In this document: positions 51,475 through 59,988 of the stretch, in pieces
Layout of the letters: each line of letters opens with the position of its first letter
Position numbering within the stretch: position 1 is the stretch's first letter
Assembly (NCBI RefSeq): GCF_036924595.1
Contig: NZ_JAZHRV010000001.1
Span: forward strand, 5,146,001-5,210,000
Length of the DNA: 64,000 bases
Direction: 5' to 3'
DNA from: Bradyrhizobium algeriense
GTDB taxonomy: Bacteria > Pseudomonadota > Alphaproteobacteria > Rhizobiales > Xanthobacteraceae
Program-made: the position numbers and the translations under genes
The notes under the pieces: generated by a model
Seen by the model: only the letters and a program-made list of their open reading frames with translations
Told to the model about the DNA's origin: nothing
Databases searched by the model: none

Positions 51475-51488
51475 TGACGCAATAGTCA
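51475..51488. promoter_or_regulatory. Palindromic operator, site 4
   Basis: TGACGCAATAGTCA, followed by ATTTATTGTATT, a -10-like stretch for the gene at 51544. It lies between divergent genes at 51367 and 51544. Confidence 0.6.
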
Positions 51489-51543
51489 ATTTATTGTATT
51501 CTAGATTTACCGCTCAACCTGCAACGAGCAGAGAAGGTTCTGG

Positions 51544-52539
51544 ATGCTGCCCCCCGCTTTGAAGGGTCGTTTGCGACTCCCCGCCATAGCTTCGCCGATG
51601 TTCCTGGTTTCGGGCGTTGACCTAGTAGTCGCGACCAGCCGGGCCGGATTGGTAGGAAGCTTTCCAAGCCTCAATCAGCGCACCTCCGAGGGATGCGAGG
51701 CTTGGCTGAAAGATATCCGATCGCGCCTTACGGACGCTGATGCGCCTTGGGCGATACAGTTCGCGGTTCATCACACGCATAAGCGCATGGAGGAAGACAT
51801 CGCGCTGACCGTTAAGTATCAGGTGCCTATTTTGATCAGCGCCATAGGAATAACGAGAGAGGCGACGGACGCCGTGCACTCATATGGGGGTCTTGTCTTT
51901 CACGATGCGATAAATGTACGGCACGCAAAGAAGGCACTCGACGCGAATGTGGATGGGATAATCGCCGTGTGCGCGGGTGCCGGCGGGCATTCGGGCACGT
52001 ATAATCCATTTGCCTTCATAGGCGAATTGAAACCCCTCTTGGGCGATAAGGCGCTTATCCTGTCCGGCTGTATCGGTAACGGTCATTCCCTTGCGGGAGC
52101 GATAGCTGCTGGCGCGGACCTCGGATACCTCGGCACTCGCTTCGTAAACACCAAGGAGAGCATCGCGTCCGAGCGTATGAAGCAGTTGGTGATCGAATCC
52201 GACATTCGGGACGTCGTATATTCCTCTGAAATCGATGGTCTCGGGGCCAACTGGCTGAGACAGACGCTTCCGGACAAGCCGGTTGGCAGTGACAAGCCGG
52301 GCGCAAGTCTTGCGGAGTTGCTATCTGACCATAAGCGCTGGCGCGATATTCTGAGCGCCGGACAGGGCGTCGGCTCGATAGACGACATTCCGACAGTTGC
52401 TGAGTTGGTCGAGAGAACCGAGCATGAGTATTTCTCGGCCGCGGAGCGACTTCAGGTAGACCCCCATAGGCACAACGGAAACGTTCGGATCGCGGGGTCA
52501 AGTCTTTCCGATACTTCAGCAGTTGAATTATCGCGGTAG
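51544..52539 (+). CDS. Nitronate-monooxygenase-like FMN protein 2 (331 aa)
   Basis: Same family as the gene at 39949: IASPMFLVSGVDLVVATSRA, SFPSLNQRTSEG, SAIGITREATDAVHSYGGLV, CAGAGGHSGTYNPFAFIGEL with the active-site His, LSGCIGNGHSLAGAIAAGAD and YLGTRFVNTKES. The residues for FMN and catalysis appear complete. It is 66 bases before the binding-protein gene, and both lie behind operator site 4. Oxidises nitronates in its family; the true substrate here is unknown. Confidence 0.88.
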   Translation: MLPPALKGRLRLPAIASPMFLVSGVDLVVATSRAGLVGSFPSLNQRTSEGCEAWLKDIRSRLTDADAPWAIQFAVHHTHKRMEEDIALTVKYQVPILISAIGITREATDAVHSYGGLVFHDAINVRHAKKALDANVDGIIAVCAGAGGHSGTYNPFAFIGELKPLLGDKALILSGCIGNGHSLAGAIAAGADLGYLGTRFVNTKESIASERMKQLVIESDIRDVVYSSEIDGLGANWLRQTLPDKPVGSDKPGASLAELLSDHKRWRDILSAGQGVGSIDDIPTVAELVERTEHEYFSAAERLQVDPHRHNGNVRIAGSSLSDTSAVELSR

Positions 52540-52605
52540 TGGGTGAGCCGCACGATCGCACTCGACGTGAGTTGGAAAAATAAGGAATCGAAAGGGAGAA
52601 ACGCC

Positions 52606-53814
52606 ATGGATCGACGCACTCTACTCTTGCTTGCGGCGGCTACTGCTCTTGGAGTCAATAGACGTGCGTCGGCTTCGGAGACGCCCGGCGTTACTTCGAC
52701 CGAAATCAAGATCGGCAATACGGCGCCCTACAGCGGTCCTGCGTCTGCGTTCGGCGTGATCGGCCAGGCACTGAGCGCATACTTCCGGCAGGTAAACGAC
52801 AACGGAGGCATTTCAGGACGCAAGATAAACTTCATCTCGCTCGATGATGCCTACAGTCCGCCCAAGACGGTCGAGCAAACGCGGCGCCTCGTGGAGAGCG
52901 ATGAGGTAGCGTTCATACTCAACGGGATCGGCAGTGCTCCGCAGTTGGCCGTTCAGCGGTACATGAATCAACGGAAAGTGCCGCAGTTGTTCGTGGGGGC
53001 CGGCGTGGACAAATGGAGCCAACCGGATGCGCTTCCGTGGTCAATTGGGTGGCAGCCTACTTTCCGTACCGAGGCATCAATCTACGCGCGGTATGTTGAT
53101 GCTGAGAGACCGAACGGACGGGTCGCCATGCTGCACTCATCGGAAGATGCCGGCAAGGATTACGTTGCAGGACTGAGGTCGGTATGGGGAGGCAACTTCG
53201 ATAAGAAGGTTGTTCGAGTGGCAACGTACGAAACGAGCGACCCCATAGTCGAGAGTCAGATTGTCCGATTGCACGACTCTGGAGCCGATGTTCTAGTGAT
53301 TACCGCAACGCCCAAATACGTGGCCCAGGCGATCAGAAAGATCTATGAGCTGAACTGGAAGCCGTTGACGTTGATCACCAACACAGGAATTTCCGTTGCG
53401 GCTGTGATCAATCCTGTGGGACCCGAGAAGGCAGTAGGCGTCGTTTCTACCGGCTATCTGAAAGACAACGGCGATCCCGCCTGGAAGGATGACCCCGGCA
53501 TGAACGCATTTCGCAGGTTTATGAAGCAATATATGCCGAATGCAGATTTGGGTGATTCGAACTATGTTTTCGCCTATAGCGTCGCCGAGACCGCGCTGCA
53601 TGTTCTCAAGCAGTGCGACGGGAATTTTTCGCGTGAGAACATCATGAAGGAGGCAACGAACATTCGCAATTTGGCGCTCTCATGCTTGCTTCCCGGCATT
53701 ATGGTCAACACCGACTCGAAAAATTTCCGTCCGATACGACAAATGCAACTTCAAAGGTGGACCGGCACGCATTGGGAGCGCTTCGGCGATCTAATCGACG
53801 GGTCAGCCACGTGA
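52606..53814 (+). CDS. ABC transporter substrate-binding protein, branched-chain amino acid type (402 aa)
   Basis: LivJ-like periplasmic receptor (Peripla_BP_6). The signal peptide begins MDRRTLLLLAAATALGVNRR and cleaves near ASASE. Lobe motifs: EIKIGNTAPYSGPASAFGVI, VNDNGGISGRKINFISLDDA, YSPPKTVEQTRRLVESDEVA and VAMLHSSEDAGKDYVAGLR. Start chosen at 52606 by AAAGGGAG and the signal peptide. No permease or ATPase genes are near, so it must borrow a transporter encoded elsewhere. In catabolic clusters such receptors often bind aromatic or alicyclic acids, consistent with the CoA pathway beside it. Confidence 0.9.
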   Translation: MDRRTLLLLAAATALGVNRRASASETPGVTSTEIKIGNTAPYSGPASAFGVIGQALSAYFRQVNDNGGISGRKINFISLDDAYSPPKTVEQTRRLVESDEVAFILNGIGSAPQLAVQRYMNQRKVPQLFVGAGVDKWSQPDALPWSIGWQPTFRTEASIYARYVDAERPNGRVAMLHSSEDAGKDYVAGLRSVWGGNFDKKVVRVATYETSDPIVESQIVRLHDSGADVLVITATPKYVAQAIRKIYELNWKPLTLITNTGISVAAVINPVGPEKAVGVVSTGYLKDNGDPAWKDDPGMNAFRRFMKQYMPNADLGDSNYVFAYSVAETALHVLKQCDGNFSRENIMKEATNIRNLALSCLLPGIMVNTDSKNFRPIRQMQLQRWTGTHWERFGDLIDGSAT

Positions 53815-53969
53815 TGACTGAACAATCGCGCTTTTGTAAATGCCAGGAGATTTGCCAGCGCACCTGCCAACTCTCGCGCCTCCTAATGAGTTTAGTGAGT
53901 TTTATGATCTCGGCTTCTGCACAAGCAGCTCCGGATACAGCGAAAAAGAGATGGATCAGTTATGACTAA
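53814..53969 (+). CDS. Small Cys-rich ORF bridging two genes (51 aa)
   Basis: Its ATG shares the last A of the upstream stop (TGATG), and its end overlaps the next start by eight bases, so it is tightly packed between two real genes. It reads MTEQSRFCKCQEICQRTCQL, then a hydrophobic stretch SRLLMSLVSFMISASAQA like a signal peptide, then 15 residues. Four Cys lie ahead of the hydrophobic part. Either a small coupled protein or chance; no family is recognised. Confidence 0.35.
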   Translation: MTEQSRFCKCQEICQRTCQLSRLLMSLVSFMISASAQAAPDTAKKRWISYD

Positions 53970-54336
53970 TCACGAAGCCTGGAAGCTGTACGAAAAATAT
54001 CTAAGCGCATGGAATACGACCTCGATTGAGCAGCGCTTGAAAATCGCCAACGAAGTTTTGAGTGAGAACATAGAGTATCAGACCGCTAGACATGATTTGT
54101 GCACCGGTCGATCGCAAGTCGTTGAAGATATGGCCACGTTTCATGAGAGATTCCCGGGAGGCCATTTTGAAATAGGCGGTGTCTCTTCGCACCACAATGT
54201 GGCTCTATTAACTTGGGTTATCATTCAGGCCGATGGCGAGGAGTTTGCTCGAGGAGGTGACCAAATCACCGTCGATCGCGACGGAAAGATTTCGAAAATT
54301 ACTACCTTTGCGCCATCTGCAAAAGATCCAAATTGA
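53962..54336 (+). CDS. NTF2-like/SnoaL-type protein (124 aa)
   Basis: EAWKLYEKYLSAWNTTSIEQ, LSENIEYQTARHDLCTGRSQ, VVEDMATFHERFPGGHFEIG and DGKISKITTFAP form the cone-shaped NTF2 fold typical of SnoaL-like cyclases, isomerases and hydroxylase partners. No catalytic residue can be assigned by eye. Last gene of the unit with NMO 2 and the binding protein, and the last gene before the tRNA fragment. Confidence 0.75.
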   Translation: MTNHEAWKLYEKYLSAWNTTSIEQRLKIANEVLSENIEYQTARHDLCTGRSQVVEDMATFHERFPGGHFEIGGVSSHHNVALLTWVIIQADGEEFARGGDQITVDRDGKISKITTFAPSAKDPN

Positions 54337-54780
54337 ACTCTAAGAAATTTGCATTTTGAGCTCACTCATGTTGCGTTTTGGGATGATCGATATTCTGCCG
54401 CTCATAACGGTCTGGTTGCAGGTTCGAGTCCTGCCGGGCCCACCAGTAAATCAACGGCTTAGCTCCCGTTGCTTTAGTGCTCATCTGAGTCAGCGTACCA
54501 GAAACGCGTAGTTCAGTACGACTAAGCTAATGTTCCCATCGCGAACTGACTATGTTTTCTACCTTTACATCGCAGAATCGGCGGCCCTCTCGTGCGAAAC
54601 GGCCGGACGGCTATTTGCAATCGCATATCGAACTGCCCGCGAACGGTCTTGGCAGCAGACTCTCCAATCCCGGGTTCTATGAGAAAAGCAGGACCACGAT
54701 CCGCGGGCTGAAGCTTCCCTGATCCGTTCGATGAAAGGGCCCTGTTCTCGCCCTTTCGGCAATCTGCGAGCCGGATCGCG
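54337..54780. other. Intergenic boundary region
   Basis: Contains the tRNA fragment; otherwise no gene. Base composition changes visibly between the genes on its two sides. Confidence 0.4.
54399..54445 (+). pseudogene. 3' fragment of a tRNA with CAT anticodon (probable attachment site)
   Basis: From CCGCTCATAACGG (anticodon loop CTCATAA, anticodon CAT) through a T-arm GCAGG-TTCGAGT-CCTGC to the acceptor strand CGGGCCC-A-CCA with encoded CCA. The matching 5' half (GGGCCCG, D-arm) is absent upstream. It looks like the 3' half of an elongator tRNA-Met (an Ile tRNA is the alternative). Islands that integrate into tRNA genes leave exactly such a 3' copy at their far end. Confidence 0.75.
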
Positions 54781-55707
54781 TCACACTTCGAGCTTGCCTC
54801 CGCCCTTGAGCTTCAGGGTGTCGCGCGCCTCATCGGGGCTCGCAATGTCGAGACCAAGCCCTTCGATGATCTGGCGGACGAGCCGAACTTGTTCGGCGTT
54901 CGAGCTTGCGAGCCGGCCTTTGCCCGCCCAGAGCGAGTCCTCGAGCCCGACGCGGACATTGCCACCCATGGTCGCGGCCATCGCAGCGATCGACAACTGA
55001 TGGCGTCCGACGCCGAGCACTGACCAGGCGTAATCCCTGCCGAACAAGCGGTCGGCCGTTCGCTTCATGTAAGCGACGTCTTCGGGGTGCGGGCCGATGC
55101 CGCCGAGGATACCGAACACGCTTTGCACGAACAGCGGCGGCTCGACGATCCTGCGATCGAGGAAGTGAGCAAGCGTGTAAAGGTGCCCGATGTCGTAGCA
55201 CTCGATCTCGAAGCGCGTACCATTGCCGGCACAGGTACGCAGGATGTACTCGATATCCTTGAAGGTGTTCTTGAAGACGCGGTCGTTCGATCCTTCGAGA
55301 TAGGGCCGCTCCCAATCGTGCTTGAATGTCTTGAACCGGTTCAGCATTGGGTAGAGCCCGAAGTTCATCGAGCCCATGTTGAGCGAGGCAATCTCGGGCT
55401 TGAAGTGGGCCGCCGGTTGCAGCCGCTCCTCGACGCTCATCGTCGGCGCGCCTCCGGTTGTCAGGTTGATGACAACCCCTGAGCGCTGCTTGACTACGCT
55501 GAGGATGGGCGCGAATGCCTCGAGCCGCTGGTCCGGCTTGCCCGTCACGGGATTGCGCGCATGCAGGTGGACGATCGCCGCACCGGCGTCGGCGGCTTCG
55601 ATCGCCGAATCGGCGATATCCTGGGCCGTTACCGGCAGATGTGGCGACATCGACGGCGTGTGGATCGACCCCGTGACGGCGCAGGTAATGATCGTCTTGC
55701 GACTCAT
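54781..55707 (-). CDS. Beta-keto acid cleavage enzyme, BKACE/DUF849 (308 aa)
   Basis: TIM-barrel zinc enzyme condensing a beta-keto acid with acetyl-CoA to give acetoacetate plus a new acyl-CoA. TIITCAVTGSIHTPSMSPHL, the metal pair in AIVHLHARNPVTGKPDQR, NLTTGGAPTMSVEERLQ, SLNMGSMNFGLYPM, EIECYDIGHLYTLAHFLDR and the C-terminal GLEDSLWAGKGRLA are all in place. The start at 55707 has GGGAAGGA upstream; a further ATG two codons earlier is possible. Last gene of the seven-gene minus-strand operon, 44 bases after the SDR. It sets the pathway's end product as a beta-keto acid. Confidence 0.93.
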   Translation of the reverse strand: MSRKTIITCAVTGSIHTPSMSPHLPVTAQDIADSAIEAADAGAAIVHLHARNPVTGKPDQRLEAFAPILSVVKQRSGVVINLTTGGAPTMSVEERLQPAAHFKPEIASLNMGSMNFGLYPMLNRFKTFKHDWERPYLEGSNDRVFKNTFKDIEYILRTCAGNGTRFEIECYDIGHLYTLAHFLDRRIVEPPLFVQSVFGILGGIGPHPEDVAYMKRTADRLFGRDYAWSVLGVGRHQLSIAAMAATMGGNVRVGLEDSLWAGKGRLASSNAEQVRLVRQIIEGLGLDIASPDEARDTLKLKGGGKLEV

Positions 55708-55751
55708 GAACATCCTTCCCTGAAAGCTGGTCGCGACGGCGCGGCGTGAAA

Positions 55752-56498
55752 TCAGCGCCCGCCCGACACATCGACCAAGGCACCATGAACATACGCGGCC
55801 GCGCTGGAGACCAGCCACATGACGCTGTCTGCGACCTCCTCCGCAGTCCCGGCGCGGCCGAGAGGCACGCCGGGTGCAAGCGCATCAATTGCCGCCCTGC
55901 CGCCATGCGCGTCGTGGATCGCCGTGTCGATCAGTCCCGGGCGGACGGCGTTGACGCGAATTCCTTGCGGTCCAAGCTCCTTGGCGAGCGCGAGTGTCAG
56001 GCTATCGATCGCACCCTTGCTCGCAGCATAGTGTGCTTCATTCGGCAGCCCACCGTGGCGCGCTGCGACCGACGACATGTTGATGATCGTGCCGCCGTTT
56101 CCTCCGCGCCGGCATGACATCCGCAGCGTCGCCTCGCGGCAGCAGAAGAACATGCTGAGGACGTTCGCCGCGAAGACGTCGGCAAGATGTGCCGCGCTCG
56201 CCGCCTCAATGGGCGTTGGCGCGCCGATCATGCCCGCATTGTTGACGAGGACATCGGGCGCGCCAAGTTCGCGATCGACCTCTGCGAACAGCCGCGCCGC
56301 CTCCTCGGAGCGCGATATGTCTGCGCAAAGCGCGACCGCCCGCCCCCCAGCGGTCAGGATGTCGGCGACGACCGCCTCGGCGGCGGCGGCCGAACGGTGA
56401 TAATTCACGGCAACTGCGTAGCCGCTGACGGCCGCCTTCCGCGCGATGGCTGCGCCGATGCCCCGGCTCGCTCCCGTCACGATCATAATCCCGGTCAT
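55752..56498 (-). CDS. SDR family oxidoreductase (248 aa)
   Basis: Classical SDR: IMIVTGASRGIGAAIARKAA, VLVNNAGMIG, SSVAARHGG with catalytic Ser, HYAASKGAIDSL (YxxxK) and GALVDVSGGR at the end. FabG-like length. The start overlaps the stop of the CoxG-like gene by four bases. It would oxidise a hydroxy group to the keto group that the BKACE enzyme then needs (inference from operon order). Confidence 0.92.
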   Translation of the reverse strand: MTGIMIVTGASRGIGAAIARKAAVSGYAVAVNYHRSAAAAEAVVADILTAGGRAVALCADISRSEEAARLFAEVDRELGAPDVLVNNAGMIGAPTPIEAASAAHLADVFAANVLSMFFCCREATLRMSCRRGGNGGTIINMSSVAARHGGLPNEAHYAASKGAIDSLTLALAKELGPQGIRVNAVRPGLIDTAIHDAHGGRAAIDALAPGVPLGRAGTAEEVADSVMWLVSSAAAYVHGALVDVSGGR

Positions 56499-57097
56499 TG
56501 TCCAGTTCCGGCTCTACGGCGCGCAAACAGCGCTGTCAGTCGCGCACGCGCGAGCCCAATGACGGCGCGGAAAACAATCGCGGGCAGCGATGGTGAGCGC
56601 GCAGCGAGAACCGGACGGGCCGCTGGTTCGGCGCCAGGCGGCTCAGCCGCGAGCAGCGCATCGAGATTTGCCGCGAACTGCGCGGTGATTTCTCTTGCGA
56701 CCCCATGGATGACACCGCTCGCCCGCCCGTACTGCGCGATCGATCCACTCAGCTCGACGCTGGTGACGAGCGCCACCCGTGTCGTCGCGATTCCGATCTG
56801 CGCGAGAGAGACACGCACAGTCGCCTCGGTCCCGCCACGCCCCTTCGAGTCACGCCCCGCGCCGCGGATCATCATGGTCCGCGCCGCAGGGTCCAGCTCC
56901 TCGAGGCGTACCTCGCCTCTGAGGGCAAGCTGAACCGGGCAGAGTCGAACTTCCCCGACGCCGCGGAACGTGCGGTCGTCGATGACCTCGGTCAGCCGCA
57001 CGCCGGGAACGCAAGGCGCTATTGCCGGGACGTCTTGCAGGATCTGCCAGGTCGTATCGGCCGGGCGCTGCACGTCGAAACTATTCTCAAGCCGCAT
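56495..57097 (-). CDS. CoxG-like SRPBCC protein (200 aa)
   Basis: SRPBCC helix-grip domain over the first 145 residues (MRLENSFDVQRPADTTWQIL, VPAIAPCVPGVRLTEVIDDR), then a linker rich in Ala and Pro and a hydrophobic/basic C-end (IVFRAVIGLARARLTAL) that may anchor it to the membrane. CoxG proteins recruit or mature molybdenum hydroxylases such as CO dehydrogenase. It lies 9 bases after the large subunit gene. Confidence 0.88.
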   Translation of the reverse strand: MRLENSFDVQRPADTTWQILQDVPAIAPCVPGVRLTEVIDDRTFRGVGEVRLCPVQLALRGEVRLEELDPAARTMMIRGAGRDSKGRGGTEATVRVSLAQIGIATTRVALVTSVELSGSIAQYGRASGVIHGVAREITAQFAANLDALLAAEPPGAEPAARPVLAARSPSLPAIVFRAVIGLARARLTALFARRRAGTGQ

Positions 57098-57106
57098 GAT
57101 CGCTCC

Positions 57107-59497
57107 TCAGCCGCCAGCAATTTCCAGGAGGCCGCCGCCAGGGCTGGCTGACGGGACAACCTCCCTTACGCAGCGTCCCAACTGGATCGCCTCGATGACG
57201 TCCTCAGGCGAGACGGGATGTTTGGAGAAACGGGCACCTTCCCCGCGTAGAGCGTCTTCGAGCGCCGAGATGAGCGCGGCGGCCGCAGGGATGGTGCCGC
57301 CTTCTCCGGCGCCCTTGGCGCCTAGCGGGTTGTGTGGACTCGGTGTCTCGATATGGGCAATGTCGATGCGGGGCATTTCGGAGGCGAGCGGCAAGAGGTA
57401 CTCGCCATAGTTCGAGCTGAGCGGCTGCCCGGTTGGGTCGTAGACCATTTGCTCGAACAGGGCATTGCCGATGCCGTGGACCACGCCGCCGAGAATCTGT
57501 CCGTCGACCAGCAGCGGGTTGAGCACGTTGCCGCAATCGTGAGCCACCACATAAGCAACAACGGCGACCGCGCCCGTCGCCGGATCGACCTCAACTTCCG
57601 CAATATGGGTGCCGCTCGCGGTCGCCGTCGCGGCAATCGGGGCATAGTCGGTCGCTTCGAGCCCGGGAGCGAAGCCGTCCGGCAACGGGATGCCGGGTGT
57701 TCCCGCGAGCCGCGCTGCAAGCAGCGCAAGGTCGAGCCCTGTGTCGGCCGGGCCGGAACGGCGCACGATCCTGCCCTCAGCGATTGTCAGGTCGTCGCTC
57801 GCACATTGCAGCAGGCTCGCCGCCAGCCGCAGCGCCTTGGCGCGCACCGCAGCGGCGGCATTGAGCGCGGACGAGCCAGCGGCGACAGCGACGCGGCTGC
57901 CATAGGTTCCCATGCCGTACGCGAGCGCGTCGGTATCGGCGGACGTCACCGTAACGAGATCGGGAGAGATGCCCAGCGCATCGGCGCAGATCTGGGCGAT
58001 GATGGTCGCGTGCCCCTGGCCTTGGCTCGCCGCGCTGGTCACGGCGTGTACACGGCCATTTGGCAGCACCCGCACGCTGACGCCCTCGAACGGGCCGGCG
58101 CCTGTATCTTCGACGTAACTGGCAAGACCGATGCCGCGACGCAGGCCTCGCTCGGCCGCAGCCGCACGCCGCGTCGCGAAGTCGGCATACTCGGCGCGGC
58201 GCATCGCCTCGGTGAGGCAGGCTTCGAAATCGCCGCTGTCGTAGGTGACTTTAGAACCGTCGCGGTAGGTCATGCCGGTCGCATAGGGGAACTTGTCGCG
58301 CGGGATGAAGTTGCGGCGGCGTATCTCGGCGCGGTCGAGCGCCAGCGCATCGGCGACACGATCGACGAGACGTTCGATGACGAAGTTGGCGTACGGGCGA
58401 CCGGCACCGCGCACCGGAGAGGTTGGCACCATGTTGGTGAAGACGACGTCGAGCGAAAGATCGAGCGCCTCCAGTGCGTAAGGACCCGGGAAAGGCCAGA
58501 GCGAGCTGAGCGGAAGCAGCACGCCGTAGGGAACGAAGGCGCCGGCGTCGTGGACGCCTCGCCCGCGGATCGCGATGAGCCGGCCCGCAACGTCCGCAGC
58601 GACCTCGACATCCCAGGCCTGCAACCGCTGCTGCGTCGTCGCCTGAAAATGTTCCCGCCGATCCTCGACCCAACGCACCGGCCGGCGTAGCCTCAACGCA
58701 GCGAGCGGAATCACGACTTCTTCGGGATAGAACACGGCCTTCGGTCCGAAGCCGCCTCCAACATCCGGCGCGATCACACGAATCCGGCTTTCATCCCAGT
58801 CAAGGTGCGCAGCAAGCAGGCGTCGGATCATGTAGGGCGCCTGCGTAGAACTCCACAATGTGATGCCCATGCCATCGGGTGATGGCATGGCGGCGACACC
58901 GCGTCCCTCCATACTATGCGCGCCACCCCGCTCCATCTCGATCCGCTCGACCACGCTAAACGCCGCGCCGGCGAAGGCGGCAGCGGCGTCGCCGAAACGC
59001 GCTGTCAGCGTGGCGGCGCGATTGTGGTCCGCTCCTCGATGAGCGAGTGCGGCGGCGGAATCGAGCGCGCGCCGACAATCGGTGATGACTGGCAGCGGGT
59101 CATAGTCGATCGCGACCAACGCTGCGGCGTCCTCGGCAATGTAACGGTTGTCGGCAACGACCAGCGCGATCGGCTGGCCGACATAGCAGACCTCGTCCGT
59201 TGCCAACGGCGCCTGCGTGCGGGGCTGGGTAAGAAGCGGGTGTGGCGCCGCCAGCGGCATCGGCCGTCTGGCGGACGGCCCGAGATCCTCTGCGAGATAG
59301 ACGGCAAGGACGCCAGGCAAGGCGCGAGCAGCTGACGCGTCGACCGCGCGGATGAGACCGTGTGCAATCGTGCTGCGCACGAAAGCCGTCTCGAGTCCCG
59401 CGGGCAGCGCAAGATCGTCGAGGTAGCACCCTTCGCCTTTGAGAAGGCGAGAATCCTCGACGCGTCGTACGGCGGCACCGAGATAGCGTGTTGCCAT
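57107..59497 (-). CDS. Molybdenum hydroxylase large subunit, xanthine dehydrogenase/CoxL family (796 aa)
   Basis: Carries the molybdopterin cytosine dinucleotide and Mo site. Motifs in order: CYVGQPIALVVADNRYIAED, GGFGPKAVFYPEEVV, the loop PTSPVRGAGRPYANFVIERL (RGAGRP as in form II, not the AYxCSFR of true CO dehydrogenase), SQGQGHATIIAQICADALGI, and AKGAGEGGTIPAAAALISAL with the catalytic Glu. It therefore hydroxylates an organic substrate, probably an aldehyde or N-heterocycle, rather than CO. Length is normal. Two bases separate it from the iron-sulfur subunit gene. Confidence 0.93.
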   Translation of the reverse strand: MATRYLGAAVRRVEDSRLLKGEGCYLDDLALPAGLETAFVRSTIAHGLIRAVDASAARALPGVLAVYLAEDLGPSARRPMPLAAPHPLLTQPRTQAPLATDEVCYVGQPIALVVADNRYIAEDAAALVAIDYDPLPVITDCRRALDSAAALAHRGADHNRAATLTARFGDAAAAFAGAAFSVVERIEMERGGAHSMEGRGVAAMPSPDGMGITLWSSTQAPYMIRRLLAAHLDWDESRIRVIAPDVGGGFGPKAVFYPEEVVIPLAALRLRRPVRWVEDRREHFQATTQQRLQAWDVEVAADVAGRLIAIRGRGVHDAGAFVPYGVLLPLSSLWPFPGPYALEALDLSLDVVFTNMVPTSPVRGAGRPYANFVIERLVDRVADALALDRAEIRRRNFIPRDKFPYATGMTYRDGSKVTYDSGDFEACLTEAMRRAEYADFATRRAAAAERGLRRGIGLASYVEDTGAGPFEGVSVRVLPNGRVHAVTSAASQGQGHATIIAQICADALGISPDLVTVTSADTDALAYGMGTYGSRVAVAAGSSALNAAAAVRAKALRLAASLLQCASDDLTIAEGRIVRRSGPADTGLDLALLAARLAGTPGIPLPDGFAPGLEATDYAPIAATATASGTHIAEVEVDPATGAVAVVAYVVAHDCGNVLNPLLVDGQILGGVVHGIGNALFEQMVYDPTGQPLSSNYGEYLLPLASEMPRIDIAHIETPSPHNPLGAKGAGEGGTIPAAAALISALEDALRGEGARFSKHPVSPEDVIEAIQLGRCVREVVPSASPGGGLLEIAGG

Positions 59498-59499
59498 CG

Positions 59500-59988
59500 T
59501 CAGCTCCGTCCGGAGGCGACGCGCCCGCCCACTGCACGCGCGGCAGCGATCATCGCCTGATAGCCGGTGCAGCGGCAGATATGGCCACTGACGACGTCGC
59601 GGATGGTGGCTTCGTCGGGGTCGGGGCTGGCGTCAAGCAGGCCCGTCAGCGAAATCAGAACGCCGGGCGTACAGAATCCACATTGCAGAGCGTGATGCTC
59701 GCGAAACTCCTGTTGCAGCGGCGAAAGCCTGCCGTCCTCTCCGGCGAGCCCTTCGATCGTGACGACCTCGCAGCCGTCAGCCTGTACCGCGAACATCAGG
59801 CAGGATCGCACCGGCACGCCATCGACGAGGATTGTGCAGGCGCCGCACACGCCATGTTCGCAACCGATATGGGTACCGGTGAGGTCGAGATCGCGGCGCA
59901 GGAAGTCCGCAAGCAGCCGACGCGGCTCCACTTTGGCATCGACTTTCCGACCGTTCACCGCCAAAGCGATTGCATGCAGCTCAGACAT
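59500..59988 (-). CDS. Molybdenum hydroxylase 2Fe-2S subunit, CoxS type (162 aa)
   Basis: N-terminal plant-type ferredoxin domain with THIGCEHGVCGACTILVDG ... CLMFA. C-terminal helical domain with the second cluster, CGFCTPGVL and HICRCTGYQAM. All eight Cys are present. Passes electrons from Mo to FAD. The start at 59988 is preferred because the protein family begins at this Met; the frame is open far upstream inside the FAD gene. It overlaps that gene by eight bases. Confidence 0.95.
   Translation of the reverse strand: MSELHAIALAVNGRKVDAKVEPRRLLADFLRRDLDLTGTHIGCEHGVCGACTILVDGVPVRSCLMFAVQADGCEVVTIEGLAGEDGRLSPLQQEFREHHALQCGFCTPGVLISLTGLLDASPDPDEATIRDVVSGHICRCTGYQAMIAAARAVGGRVASGRS

Noticed and set aside
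57332..58690. A 452-codon plus-strand frame
   Set aside because: Antisense to the molybdenum hydroxylase large subunit, which has all catalytic motifs; the frame is composition-driven.
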